From Pollutimonas thiosulfatoxidans (GTDB lineage: Bacteria > Pseudomonadota > Gammaproteobacteria > Burkholderiales > Burkholderiaceae_B): a DNA stretch of 64,000 bases. How positions within the stretch are numbered: the stretch's first letter is position 1; each line of letters starts with the position of its first letter. Below, piece after piece: positions 45,001 through 53,084 of this stretch. The notes beneath the pieces were generated by a model. That model was not told the origin of the DNA, searched no databases, and saw only the letters and a list, made by a program, of their open reading frames with translations. The position numbers were made by a program, and so were the translations under genes. The stretch covers positions 744,001 through 808,000 of the forward strand of contig NZ_CP022987.1 in NCBI RefSeq assembly GCF_004022565.1. The letters are read 5' to 3'.

Positions 45001-45885
45001 CAGCTCGCGCTGGGGCCTGAGTGCGGCAATGGTTGCTTCGTGCCGCCCACCATCATCGAAGTGGACAAGGTGGCAAGGCTGACGAAAGAAGTGTTTGGTC
45101 CTGTACTGCATGTATTGCGTTATCGGCGGCAAGATCTGGACGCCTTGATCGACGATATCAATGCCACCGGTTACGGCCTGACTTTCGGTGTGCACACACG
45201 CATAGACGAAACCGTGGCGCGGGTGTCCGGCCGTATCAGGGCCGGCAATATCTATGTCAACCGCAACATCGTTGGCGCAGTCGTAGGCGTACAGCCATTC
45301 GGCGGCGAGGGCCTGTCGGGTACCGGACCGAAAGCAGGAGGCCCGCTTTATTTGCTGCGCTTGCTGGCACAGCATCCCGGCGGCCTGCCGGCGTGGTGCC
45401 CGACCGACTTCTCGGGTCGTGCAAGCAAAGCCTTGCCTGGCCCCACGGGCGAGAGCAACACCTATGAGCTCAAGCCCTGCGGGACGGTGTTGTGCGTGGC
45501 GGCCACCGTTCAGGGTGCGCAAGCGCAATGGGAGGCGTGCCGGCGTACCGGCAACACCATGCTGCTGCTTGATACCGATGCCGCAAAGACTTTTATGGCA
45601 GAGGGCGGGGGCGGCAGGCCAGAACAGCTGCAGGTGCTCGCACCGGGCCATATGCAACAAGGGCTCTACGATGCGGTGCTGTTTGAAGGCGACAGCGATG
45701 CCCTGCGCGAGCTGAACCGCAGCGTGGCGGCCCGGGCTGGACCCATTATTTCGGTGCAAGGCTTGCGCAGCGACGAAATCGCAAGTGGCGCCTCGTACCG
45801 ACTCGAGCGCCTGCTGCGCGAGGTGGCGGTCAGCGTAAACACGGCTGCCGCGGGCGGCAATGCAAGTTTGATGATGGTCGGCTGA
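42070..45885 (+). CDS. putA: trifunctional proline utilisation protein PutA
   Basis: 1271 residues. Residues 1-50 (TTLGVKVDEALRERLKL... WLHKQALTSYV) form a ribbon-helix-helix repressor domain, so this is the trifunctional form. About 100-500 is the FAD-dependent proline dehydrogenase barrel (GISIKLSALHPRY, GLNIDAEEADRL, VRLVKGAYWDTEIKRAQ). About 600-1070 is P5C dehydrogenase with E877 (IAETGGQNAM) and catalytic C911 (AGQRCSALRLL). A C-terminal tail of about 200 residues follows, as in long PutAs. It oxidises proline to glutamate at the membrane and, when proline is absent, should repress its own gene. Confidence 0.96.
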   Translation: MATTTLGVKVDEALRERLKLVAARLGCTPHWLHKQALTSYVDAIERGRLPAEVSQFGTAESDPDDVDFPASDRLTPFYEFAQDVQPQSVLRAAITAAYRRPETECIPVLMDLARSQRPTEVHALARRLVESLRSKRRGGGVENLIHEFSLSSQEGIALMCLAEALLRIPDRATRDALIRDKISHGDWRSHMGESPSLFVNAATWGLMLTGKLVSVNSEQSLSKALTRLIGKGGEPLIRKGVNMAMRMMGEQFVAGQSISAAIANGRAMEDKGFRYSYDMLGEAATTAADADSYYTAYVQAIHAIGKSAQGRGIYEGPGISIKLSALHPRYSRSQRDRIMNELLPRTLELARLAHRYDIGLNIDAEEADRLDVSLDVLEALCFDESLAGWDGIGFVIQSYQKRAPLVIDYLIDLAQRSEHRLMVRLVKGAYWDTEIKRAQVDGLEGYPVYTRKLHTDISYLACARKLLAAPQAVYPQFATHNAQTLAAIYYMAGQNYYSGQYEFQCLHGMGEPLYELVTGAVAQGKLDRPCRIYAPVGTHETLLAYLVRRLLENGANTSFVNQIGDEAVPIDVLMEDPVQAAQRIHPLGAPHEKIPLPRELYRHVDGRLNASGIDLSNEQRLASLSAALLNSVDQEWRAAPLLAEGKPDWDAARSLRVRNPADHRDIVGHVIEAAEAQVQQALLGAQHTAPIWAATPVQERAQCLIRAARMLEDEMQPLMGLIVREAGKSLPSAVSEVREAVDFLRYYAGQIEAGFSNDTHRPLGPVVCISPWNFPLAIFVGQLAAALAAGNTVLAKPAEQTSLIAAAAVSILHRAGVPAGAVQLLPGRGESVGAALVASPAVRGVMFTGSTEVAMLISRVLADRLDDEGHPVPLIAETGGQNAMVVDSSALAEQVVFDVLASAFDSAGQRCSALRLLCVQEDCADRILTMLRGAMHQLSIGNPDTLDVDVGPVIDLTAQAQIQAYVTAMRDAGHRVDQLALGPECGNGCFVPPTIIEVDKVARLTKEVFGPVLHVLRYRRQDLDALIDDINATGYGLTFGVHTRIDETVARVSGRIRAGNIYVNRNIVGAVVGVQPFGGEGLSGTGPKAGGPLYLLRLLAQHPGGLPAWCPTDFSGRASKALPGPTGESNTYELKPCGTVLCVAATVQGAQAQWEACRRTGNTMLLLDTDAAKTFMAEGGGGRPEQLQVLAPGHMQQGLYDAVLFEGDSDALRELNRSVAARAGPIISVQGLRSDEIASGASYRLERLLREVAVSVNTAAAGGNASLMMVG

Positions 45886-45901
45886 AGGCTGGCGGACCAA
45901 G

Positions 45902-45923
45902 GTTGTAGAAACCGCAAGTTGTA
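45902..45923 (+). promoter_or_regulatory. two GTTGTA elements upstream of livK
   Basis: GTTGTA occurs at 45902-45907 and 45918-45923, 16 bp apart, in the 110-bp putA-livK gap. The second lies in AAGTTGTACCTTTT, whose reverse complement matches the element before putA at 13 of 14 positions. This suggests PutA also controls the transporter. Confidence 0.45.
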
Positions 45924-45995
45924 CCTTTTGGTTTGATGCCGGCACCACCCCCAGGCCGGAACAAGCCGTATCTTTAAATCTATCGGAGATAAAAC

Positions 45996-47156
45996 ATGCA
46001 GTCCACCAAAGGATTTACCCGCCTTGCAGCGACCGCTGCCATCATGGCCGGCTTTGCTTTCGCATCGGCCCAGGCTGCTGACAACACCGTCGTCAAGCTT
46101 GGTTTCGCCGCGCCGCTTACCGGCCCGCAATCGCATTACGGTGAAGACATGAAAAACGGTCTGACACTGGCCCTGGAAGAAGCCAATCAGCAGAACATCC
46201 AGCTGGACGGCAAGCCGGCCAAGTTCGAGCTTGTTGCCCGCGATGACCAGGCCGACCCGCGCACGGCCGTGCAGGTTGCACAGCAGATCGTCGATGAAGA
46301 CGTGAAGGGCATACTGGGACACTTCAATTCGGGAACCACCATACCGGCCTCCAGTGTCTACAATGACGCCGGCCTGCCGCAGATTGCCATGGCGACCTCG
46401 CCCGAATACACGCAGCAGAATTACGACACCACCTTTCGCATGATGACCAGCGATACCCAGCAAGGCGCAGCCGCAGGTGAATTCATCGTGAAAGACCTGG
46501 ATGCCAAGAAGGTGGCCCTGATTGACGATCGCACGGCTTACGGACAAGGCCTGGCCGATCAGGTCGCCAAGGCCGTTGAAGCCAACGGTGGCAAGGTGAT
46601 AGCACGCGAGTACACCACCGACAAGGCCAACGACTTCACTGCCATCCTGACCAACATCAAAGACGACCAGCCCGACGCCATCTTCTTTGGTGGCCTGGAT
46701 GCGCAGTCTGGCCCCATGCGCCGGCAGATGGTCACCCTGGGCATCAAGGCACCACTGGTTTCCGGCGAGATGACCCGTAGCGAAACTTTCCTGAAGCTGG
46801 CCGGGGACGCCGCCAACGGTACTTACGCGTCGCTGGCAGGCGTGCCGCTCAAGCAAATGGCGGCTGGCGAGAAATTCCACGCCGACTACCAGGCGCGCTT
46901 TAAAACCGAACCCGGCGTTTACGCCCCATACGCCTACGACGGCGCCTGGAACATGATCACCGCCATGAAGGAAGCCGGTTCGGCTGAGCCCAAGGCCTAC
47001 CTGCCCAAGCTGGCCAAGCTGCAGCGCACCGGTGCCACCAGCAGTGACATCGCCTATGACGAGAAGGGCGACCTGAAAGAAATTTCGGTCACCATCTATG
47101 AAGTCAAGGATGGCAAGTGGGAAATGGTCAAGACCATGGTCAGCAAAGCCAACTAA
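45996..47156 (+). CDS. livK: branched-chain amino acid-type ABC transporter, periplasmic binding protein
   Basis: A 386-residue type I periplasmic binding protein with a signal peptide ending ASAQA (about residue 27). KLGFAAPLTGPQSHYGEDM, VARDDQADPRTAV, GHFNSGTTIPAS and DDRTAYGQGLAD are standard LivK/LivJ signatures. Ligand class is branched-chain or other hydrophobic amino acids; the putA neighbour raises the possibility of proline. GGAG lies 8 nt before the ATG. It heads a five-gene cassette. Confidence 0.9.
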   Translation: MQSTKGFTRLAATAAIMAGFAFASAQAADNTVVKLGFAAPLTGPQSHYGEDMKNGLTLALEEANQQNIQLDGKPAKFELVARDDQADPRTAVQVAQQIVDEDVKGILGHFNSGTTIPASSVYNDAGLPQIAMATSPEYTQQNYDTTFRMMTSDTQQGAAAGEFIVKDLDAKKVALIDDRTAYGQGLADQVAKAVEANGGKVIAREYTTDKANDFTAILTNIKDDQPDAIFFGGLDAQSGPMRRQMVTLGIKAPLVSGEMTRSETFLKLAGDAANGTYASLAGVPLKQMAAGEKFHADYQARFKTEPGVYAPYAYDGAWNMITAMKEAGSAEPKAYLPKLAKLQRTGATSSDIAYDEKGDLKEISVTIYEVKDGKWEMVKTMVSKAN

Positions 47157-47174
47157 TTTTTCATTGCTGCACCC

Positions 47175-47194
47175 AGGCCGGCTTCGGCCGGCCT
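47175..47194 (+). other. UUCG-capped stem-loop after livK
   Basis: A perfect 8-bp stem AGGCCGGC / GCCGGCCT closed by TTCG, an unusually stable tetraloop, in the 57-bp livK-livH gap. No T run follows, so it more likely protects the livK mRNA 3' end or partly attenuates the operon. Confidence 0.65.
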
Positions 47195-47213
47195 AACCTG
47201 CGAGTTCCTAGGC

Positions 47214-48146
47214 ATGGATATCCTGATACAACAACTGATCAACGGCATCACCGTGGGCAGCGTGTATGCCCTGGTTGCCCTTGGCTACACCATGGTTTAT
47301 GGCATCATAGGCCTGATCAATTTCGCCCATGGCGATGTGGTGATGATAGGCGCCATGGTGGCGACCACACTGGTCGTGACGATAATCGGCGGCGATCCTG
47401 GCGGCACCTCGGCATGGTTTGCCGTGGGCAGCGCCTTGCTGCTGGCCATACCGGTCTGCATGGCCCTGGGCGGCATCGCCGAGCGTTACGCTTACCGGCC
47501 CTTGCGTCGAGCGCCGCGGTTGGCAGCCCTGATCACCGCCATTGGCGTATCCATCATCATCCAGAACGTGGCCATGATGGTCTGGGGCCGCAACTACCTT
47601 AGTTTTCCCCACATTATTGAACCGTCCATCTATCACGTGGGCGAGGCACGCATCAGCCTGCTGCAAATCATCATTATCGTCTCGGCGACCGCCATCATGG
47701 CCGGCTTGCTGCTGGTGGTGCATCGCACCCGGCTGGGCACAGCCATGCGAGCCACGGCGCAGAATCGCGAAGTGGCCGGGCTGATGGGCGTCAATATCAA
47801 TACCGTGATCTCGGCAGCCTTCCTGATTGGCTCCGCGCTGGCTGCGGTGGCCGGTGTCATGGTGGCCACCTACTACGGTGTAGCGCAATACACCATGGGC
47901 TTCCTGTTAGGCCTGAAGGCATTTACGGCAGCCGTGCTGGGCGGCATCGGCAACCTGGGCGGTGCCATGCTGGGCGGCTTGCTGCTGGGCATCATCGAGT
48001 CGCTGGGCGCCGGCTATATCGGCGACCTGACCAACGGCGTCTTCGGCAGCAATTACCAGGATGTCTTCTCTTTTATCGTGCTCATACTTGTGTTGGTTTT
48101 CCGACCATCCGGCCTGCTGGGTGAGCGGGTAGGAGACCGAGCATGA
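47214..48146 (+). CDS. livH: branched-chain amino acid ABC transporter permease LivH
   Basis: A 310-residue permease with about eight helices. QQLINGITVGSVYALVALGY, IGLINFAHGDVVMIGAM and GLKAFTAAVLGGIGNLGGAMLGG are the family blocks. It overlaps livM by 4 bp. Confidence 0.94.
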   Translation: MDILIQQLINGITVGSVYALVALGYTMVYGIIGLINFAHGDVVMIGAMVATTLVVTIIGGDPGGTSAWFAVGSALLLAIPVCMALGGIAERYAYRPLRRAPRLAALITAIGVSIIIQNVAMMVWGRNYLSFPHIIEPSIYHVGEARISLLQIIIIVSATAIMAGLLLVVHRTRLGTAMRATAQNREVAGLMGVNINTVISAAFLIGSALAAVAGVMVATYYGVAQYTMGFLLGLKAFTAAVLGGIGNLGGAMLGGLLLGIIESLGAGYIGDLTNGVFGSNYQDVFSFIVLILVLVFRPSGLLGERVGDRA

Positions 48147-49234
48147 ACGCGCCCGCTACGTCGCGCGGCGCAACCGTGTCGCTGAAGGTATGGCTGGGCA
48201 TAGCGCTGTTTGGCCTGGTGCTTGCCGTGTTGCCCTTTGTGCTCGGAACGGTGGGCCAAAGCTGGGTGCGCACCCTGAACTTCGCCTTGCTGTATGTGAT
48301 GTTGGCGCTCGGTCTGAATATTGTGGTGGGCTTTGCCGGCTTGCTGGACCTGGGCTATATCGCTTTCTATGCCGTGGGCGCCTATGTCTGGGCATTGCTG
48401 GCCTCGCCGCATTTTGGCTTGCACTTGCCGTTCTGGGTGGTGCTGCCGTTTGGCGTCTTGATGGCGGCGGTGTTCGGTGCGCTGCTCGGGGCTCCCACCT
48501 TGAAACTGCGCGGAGACTATCTGGCCATCGTTACGCTGGGCTTTGGCGAGATCGTGCGCATCTTCATGAACAACCTGGATGCGCCCATCAATATCACCAA
48601 CGGACCGCAGGGTATCAATCGCATCGACAGCTTCAGCATAGGCGAGTTCGCCTTCGGTCGATCTCAGGAGATGTTCGGCTTTCGCGTCACCGGACCCGAG
48701 AAATACTATTACCTGCTGCTGTTCCTGACCATCATCATCGTGATCATGTGCGTGCGCCTGCAGAACTCGCGCATAGGCCGCGCCTGGGAGGCGGTGCGTG
48801 AAGACGAGGTCGCCGCCAAGGCCATGGGCATCAACACGCGCAACATCAAGCTGCTGGCCTTTTCCATGGGCGCCAGCTTTGGCGGTGTGGCAGGCGCCAT
48901 GTTTGCGTCCATGCAGGGCTTTGTCAGCCCCGAGAGCTTCAGCCTGACCGAATCCATCATGGTCTTATGCATGGTGGTTCTGGGAGGCATGGGTCATATA
49001 CCTGGAGTGATCCTGGGTGCCTTGATCCTGTCGGTGTTTCCCGAGCTATTGCGCTCGGCCGTCATTCCCTTGCAGCAAACACTGTTCGGCGAAGTCATTC
49101 TTGATCCTGAAGGCATACGGATGCTGCTCTTTGGCTTTGCCCTGGTCCTGGTCATGATCTTCCGCCCGGCAGGGCTGTGGCCCTCGGCCGTCAGACGCCG
49201 CGAGCTTACGCGTGGCAAGGAGCAGCAGGCATGA
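48143..49234 (+). CDS. livM: branched-chain amino acid ABC transporter permease LivM
   Basis: A 363-residue permease: LNFALLYVMLALGLNIVVGF, AGLLDLGYIAFYAVGAY, LRGDYLAIVTLGFGEIVRI, then TNGPQGI, and GMGHIPGVILGALIL near the end. It pairs with LivH in the membrane. Its stop overlaps the livG start (ATGA). Confidence 0.94.
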   Translation: MNAPATSRGATVSLKVWLGIALFGLVLAVLPFVLGTVGQSWVRTLNFALLYVMLALGLNIVVGFAGLLDLGYIAFYAVGAYVWALLASPHFGLHLPFWVVLPFGVLMAAVFGALLGAPTLKLRGDYLAIVTLGFGEIVRIFMNNLDAPINITNGPQGINRIDSFSIGEFAFGRSQEMFGFRVTGPEKYYYLLLFLTIIIVIMCVRLQNSRIGRAWEAVREDEVAAKAMGINTRNIKLLAFSMGASFGGVAGAMFASMQGFVSPESFSLTESIMVLCMVVLGGMGHIPGVILGALILSVFPELLRSAVIPLQQTLFGEVILDPEGIRMLLFGFALVLVMIFRPAGLWPSAVRRRELTRGKEQQA

Positions 49235-50103
49235 GATCTGCAGCCATCAATCCCGATTCCCGTTCCATGCCCGAGCTGCTGCTGGTGGCCAACAAGCTCA
49301 GTAAACGCTTCGGCGGCCTGCAGGCCTTGTCCGATGTCAGCTTTTCGATCTGCAAAGGCGACATCTATGGGCTGATAGGCCCCAATGGCGCGGGCAAGAC
49401 CACGCTGTTCAATGTGCTGACCAGTCTTTATGTGCCCGAGTCCGGTACGTGTAATTTCATGGGTCACCAGCTTACCCGGTTGAAGCCTCACGAGATCGCC
49501 ATTGTCGGCCTGGCCCGCACCTTTCAGAATATCCGCCTGTTCGGCGCGCTCAGTGCAATCGAGAACGTGATGATAGGTCGCCATATACGTACCCGAGCCG
49601 GTGTGTATGGTGCGATTACGCGTAACAAGGCGACACGCGCCGAAGAAGCTGCCATCGAGCAACGCGCGCACGAGCTGCTCGAGTACGTGGGCATAGACCA
49701 TCGCGCCAACGACGTGGCCAGCTCCTTGCCTTATGGCGACCAACGACGCCTGGAGATCGCGCGGGCACTGGCGACCGACCCATCGTTGCTGGCGCTGGAC
49801 GAACCAGCCGCGGGCATGAACGCGTCGGAAACCATGGTGCTGCGCCGCCTGATCGAAAAGATACGCGACGATGGCATTACCGTGTTGCTGATCGAACATG
49901 ACATGAAGCTGGTCATGGGTCTGTGCAACCGCGTCTTGGTGCTGGAATACGGCAAGGTGCTGGCCGAAGGCAAGCCGGCCGAAGTGCAGCGCAACCCCAA
50001 AGTCATCGAAGCCTATCTGGGCGCAGGGGCGGCCGACCACACGCCCGTCAGTGTTCCCGCCCAGGATCTTTCCGCTGGCGATGTCAGCAAGGACATCTCA
50101 TGA
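49231..50103 (+). CDS. livG: branched-chain amino acid ABC transporter ATPase LivG
   Basis: A 290-residue ATPase. Walker A GPNGAGKTT, ARTFQNIRLF (Q-loop region), LPYGDQRRLEIARAL (signature) and LLALDEPAAGMN (Walker B) fit LivG. ATG 49231 follows AAGGAG at 8 nt and overlaps the livM stop; ATG 49267 begins nearer the usual LivG start. Confidence 0.93.
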   Translation: MRSAAINPDSRSMPELLLVANKLSKRFGGLQALSDVSFSICKGDIYGLIGPNGAGKTTLFNVLTSLYVPESGTCNFMGHQLTRLKPHEIAIVGLARTFQNIRLFGALSAIENVMIGRHIRTRAGVYGAITRNKATRAEEAAIEQRAHELLEYVGIDHRANDVASSLPYGDQRRLEIARALATDPSLLALDEPAAGMNASETMVLRRLIEKIRDDGITVLLIEHDMKLVMGLCNRVLVLEYGKVLAEGKPAEVQRNPKVIEAYLGAGAADHTPVSVPAQDLSAGDVSKDIS

Positions 50104-50837
50104 GTACTGCTGACCATCTTCTGGAAATTCGTCAACTGGAAGTCGCCTACGGCGGCATCCGGGCGGTACGCGGAATCGACCTGCATGTCGGGCGCGGTGA
50201 GCTGGTCAGTCTGATAGGCGCCAACGGAGCCGGCAAGAGCACCACGCTGCGTGCCGTATGCGGGCTGGTGCCGCTGTCCGGGGGCGACATCCTGTACGAC
50301 GGCAAATCCATCGCGGGTGCGCCCTCTTATATGCTGGTGCGCCAGGGCCTGGTCATGGTGCCCGAGGGGCGCGGCATATTCGGGCAACTGACGATAGAAG
50401 AGAACCTGGCCATGGGTGGCTACAGCCGCAACGATGCGGAAGGTGTACGCAAAGACACCGAACATGTTTTTGAACTGTTCCCGCGATTGGCAGAGCGTCG
50501 TCGACAGTCGGCGGGCACCTTGTCGGGCGGTGAACAGCAAATGCTGGCCATGGGTCGCGCCATGATCTCGCGCCCGCGCCTGCTGTTGCTGGACGAGCCG
50601 TCCATGGGGCTGGCCCCGCTGATGGTCGAGAAGATCTTCGAGATGGTGCGCACCATCGCGGCCGAAGGCGTCACGATTTTGCTGATCGAACAGAACGCCA
50701 AGCTGGCGCTGGAGACCAGCCGTCGCGGCTATGTCATGGAGTCCGGTCAGATCATACTGGAGGGCTTATCCGGCCAGTTGCTGGACGATCCCAAGGTGCG
50801 CGCTGCCTATCTGGGCGAAGAGGAAGATGCCGCGTAG
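50100..50837 (+). CDS. livF: branched-chain amino acid ABC transporter ATPase LivF
   Basis: A 245-residue ATPase. LEVAYGGIRAVRGI, Walker A GANGAGKST, VPEGRGIFGQLT, signature LSGGEQQM and Walker B LLLLDEPSMGLAP are the LivF pattern. The ATG overlaps the livG stop. It ends the liv cassette; no terminator was found before the convergent dut gene. Confidence 0.94.
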   Translation: MSTADHLLEIRQLEVAYGGIRAVRGIDLHVGRGELVSLIGANGAGKSTTLRAVCGLVPLSGGDILYDGKSIAGAPSYMLVRQGLVMVPEGRGIFGQLTIEENLAMGGYSRNDAEGVRKDTEHVFELFPRLAERRRQSAGTLSGGEQQMLAMGRAMISRPRLLLLDEPSMGLAPLMVEKIFEMVRTIAAEGVTILLIEQNAKLALETSRRGYVMESGQIILEGLSGQLLDDPKVRAAYLGEEEDAA

Positions 50838-50876
50838 GTACCCGGCTGGCTGGTGACTTGAAGGGGCGCCGGTGAA

Positions 50877-51326
50877 CTACGCGCGGCCGGTGCTGCCGAA
50901 ACCGCCGGCGCCGCGAGCGCTGTCTGCGAACTCGTCGACGATGTCGAACTCGATTTGCTGCACGGGTACCACCACCAGTTGGGCCAGGCGCTCCATGGGG
51001 TTGAGCTCAAAATCTTGTTGGCCGCGGTTCCACACGGACACCATCAGCGGACCCTGATAGTCGGAATCGATCAAGCCGACCAGGTTGCCCAGGACAATGC
51101 CATGCTTGTGACCCAGGCCTGAACGCGGAAGTATCATCGCTGCGTAGGCCGGATCTGCAATATGGATGGCCAGACCCGTGGGGATAAGTTCTGTCTGGCC
51201 GGGCCGCAAGGTGATCGTAGCGTCTATGCAAGCTCGCAAGTCCAGGCCGGCCGAACCTCGGGTTGCGTAAGCAGGCAGGAAGTCGTTCATCCGGGGGTCC
51301 AGGATTTTCAGGGCAATCTTTTGCAT
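50877..51326 (-). CDS. dut: dUTP diphosphatase
   Basis: A 149-residue trimeric dUTPase. The five motifs are visible: AGLDLRACI, PRSGLGHKHGI, GLIDSDYQGPL, NPMERLAQLVV and the C-terminal RGAGGFGSTGR arm. It removes dUTP and supplies dUMP. Its start overlaps the end of coaBC by wrong-phase sequence; AAGGA lies 4 nt before ATG 51326. Confidence 0.95.
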   Translation of the reverse strand: MQKIALKILDPRMNDFLPAYATRGSAGLDLRACIDATITLRPGQTELIPTGLAIHIADPAYAAMILPRSGLGHKHGIVLGNLVGLIDSDYQGPLMVSVWNRGQQDFELNPMERLAQLVVVPVQQIEFDIVDEFADSARGAGGFGSTGRA

Positions 51327-51333
51327 GACGTCC

Positions 51334-52530
51334 TTATCGGCCCAGGCGGCCAGAAATTTCAAGTATCAGTTTGCGAGCTGCCTGCAGTTTGGGCATGGCC
51401 GGCAAGGCCCTGTGGCCCTGGTCGTCAAACAGTATCAGTTCGGTGTCGTCGGCATTCATGGCGCGCTGGGCCAGGTTGCCGACCAGCAAGGGCACGCCCT
51501 TGCGTTGCCGCTTGTCTTCGGCGTGGCCAAGCAGGTTTTCGGTTTCGGCGGCAAAGCCCACGCAATAGGGGCCGTCGGGCAAACGGGCCACCTCGGCCAG
51601 GATGTCGGGGTTGGTCGCGAACTGAAGGGCAGGGGGCGTGCCCTCGGGGGTCTTTTTGATTTTGCTGCTGCTGGCGTTGACCACATGCCAGTCCGCCACC
51701 GCTGCCACCGCGATGAAGACATCGGCCGCAGGCGTCTCCGCCATGACAGCCGCGTGCATCTGGGCAGCGCTTTCGACTGGTATGCGCAAGACCCCATAAG
51801 GGCAGGGCAATGCGGTCGGCCCCGACACCAGCACCACTTGCGCCCCTGCTTCGTGCGCAGCCTGTGCCAGTGCATAGCCCATCTTTCCGGAGGACCGGTT
51901 CGTCAGGACGCGTACGGGGTCTATGGGCTCGGACGTCGGACCCGCCGTAATCACAACACGCCGGCCCTTAAGACCTTTGGGCTGGAAGAAGCCCACCAGC
52001 TCGCTTAACAGTTCGTTGGGCTCGAGCATGCGGCCGCTGCCAACCTCGCCACAGGCCTGGTCGCCCTCGGCCGGCCCCAGCAACAAGGCGCCGTCAGCTT
52101 GCAGCTGAGCGGCGTTGCGCTGGGTGGCGGGATGCAGCCACATCTCGCGATTCATGGCGGGTGCGACCAACAGCGGGCAATTGCCGCGCGCCACGCACAA
52201 GGTGGAGAGCAGGTCGTCCGCCAGGCCATGCGCCAGCTTGGCCATGAAGTCTGTGCTTGCCGGGGCGATAAGGATGGCGTCGGCGCCGCGGGTGAGATTG
52301 ATGTGCGCCATGTTGTTGGCGACGCGAGCATCCCAGGTGTCCAGAAACACCGGCCGCCCCGACAGCGCCTGCATGGTGACCGGTGTGATGAAGCGCGTGG
52401 CGGCTTCGGTCATGACTACATCGATCACCGCGCCCAGGTCCTGCGCGCGCCGCACGAATTCCGCCATTTTGTAGCAGGCGATGCCGCCGGTTAGGCCCAG
52501 GACAATACGTTTGTTGGCAAGATCGGGCAT
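51334..52530 (-). CDS. coaBC: bifunctional phosphopantothenoylcysteine decarboxylase/phosphopantothenate-cysteine ligase
   Basis: 398 residues. The N-terminal flavin decarboxylase CoaC part has GLTGGIACYK, the HINL segment and APAMNREMW; the C-terminal CoaB synthetase part has VITAGPTSEPIDPVR, NRSSGKMG and a KIKK loop. It makes 4'-phosphopantetheine for coenzyme A. It lies between lspA and dut in the usual order. Confidence 0.95.
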   Translation of the reverse strand: MPDLANKRIVLGLTGGIACYKMAEFVRRAQDLGAVIDVVMTEAATRFITPVTMQALSGRPVFLDTWDARVANNMAHINLTRGADAILIAPASTDFMAKLAHGLADDLLSTLCVARGNCPLLVAPAMNREMWLHPATQRNAAQLQADGALLLGPAEGDQACGEVGSGRMLEPNELLSELVGFFQPKGLKGRRVVITAGPTSEPIDPVRVLTNRSSGKMGYALAQAAHEAGAQVVLVSGPTALPCPYGVLRIPVESAAQMHAAVMAETPAADVFIAVAAVADWHVVNASSSKIKKTPEGTPPALQFATNPDILAEVARLPDGPYCVGFAAETENLLGHAEDKRQRKGVPLLVGNLAQRAMNADDTELILFDDQGHRALPAMPKLQAARKLILEISGRLGR

Positions 52531-52550
52531 AGGACAGGTTCTCGACAGAG

Positions 52551-53084
52551 TCAGGCCGATGGGCTGCGCTTGCGCTTTTCGCGGCGCATGCGCAGGATCT
52601 CATCAAGCAGCAGCAATATGGCGCCCACCGTAATGGCAATGTCCGCCACGTTGAACGCCGGAAAATACCAACTATTCCAATAAAACAGCAAGAAATCAAT
52701 GACGTGACCATGTTGCAGACGGTCTATCAGGTTGCCGACGGCTCCGCCAAGAATACAGGTCAATGACGAACAGAACAGGCGCTGACCCGGGTAGCGGCGC
52801 AGCAGATGGATGATCAAGCCCGCCGCACCCAAGGCAATGGCGGTAAACAGCCAGCGCTGCCAGCCTGCGCCGCCCGCCAGGAAGCTGAAGGCCGCGCCGG
52901 GGTTGTACAGCAGCGTGAAGTCAAAGAAAGGCAGTATCGGCCAGCGCTCGCCATACTGCAGATTGCCGTCGAAATAAATCTTGGTCAGTTGGTCCACCAG
53001 CACAATCAGCAGCGCGGCCGACATCCAGAGCCAGAAGCGGCCTGCCTTGCTACGCCGGCCCGCGGTAGCTTGCACGTCAGGCAT
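52551..53084 (-). CDS. lspA: lipoprotein signal peptidase
   Basis: A 177-residue inner-membrane aspartyl protease with four helices. VDQLTKIYFD, LYNPGAAFSFL, GGAVGNLIDRL (catalytic Asp) and FNVADIAITVG (catalytic Asp) are diagnostic. It cleaves prolipoproteins such as PqiC and the sulfatase encoded here. ATG 53084 overlaps the ileS stop. Confidence 0.96.
   Translation of the reverse strand: MPDVQATAGRRSKAGRFWLWMSAALLIVLVDQLTKIYFDGNLQYGERWPILPFFDFTLLYNPGAAFSFLAGGAGWQRWLFTAIALGAAGLIIHLLRRYPGQRLFCSSLTCILGGAVGNLIDRLQHGHVIDFLLFYWNSWYFPAFNVADIAITVGAILLLLDEILRMRREKRKRSPSA

Noticed and set aside
42004..45948. Long minus-strand open frames opposite putA
   Set aside because: All antisense to PutA motifs and compositionally odd (His/Gln/Arg-rich); typical shadow frames.
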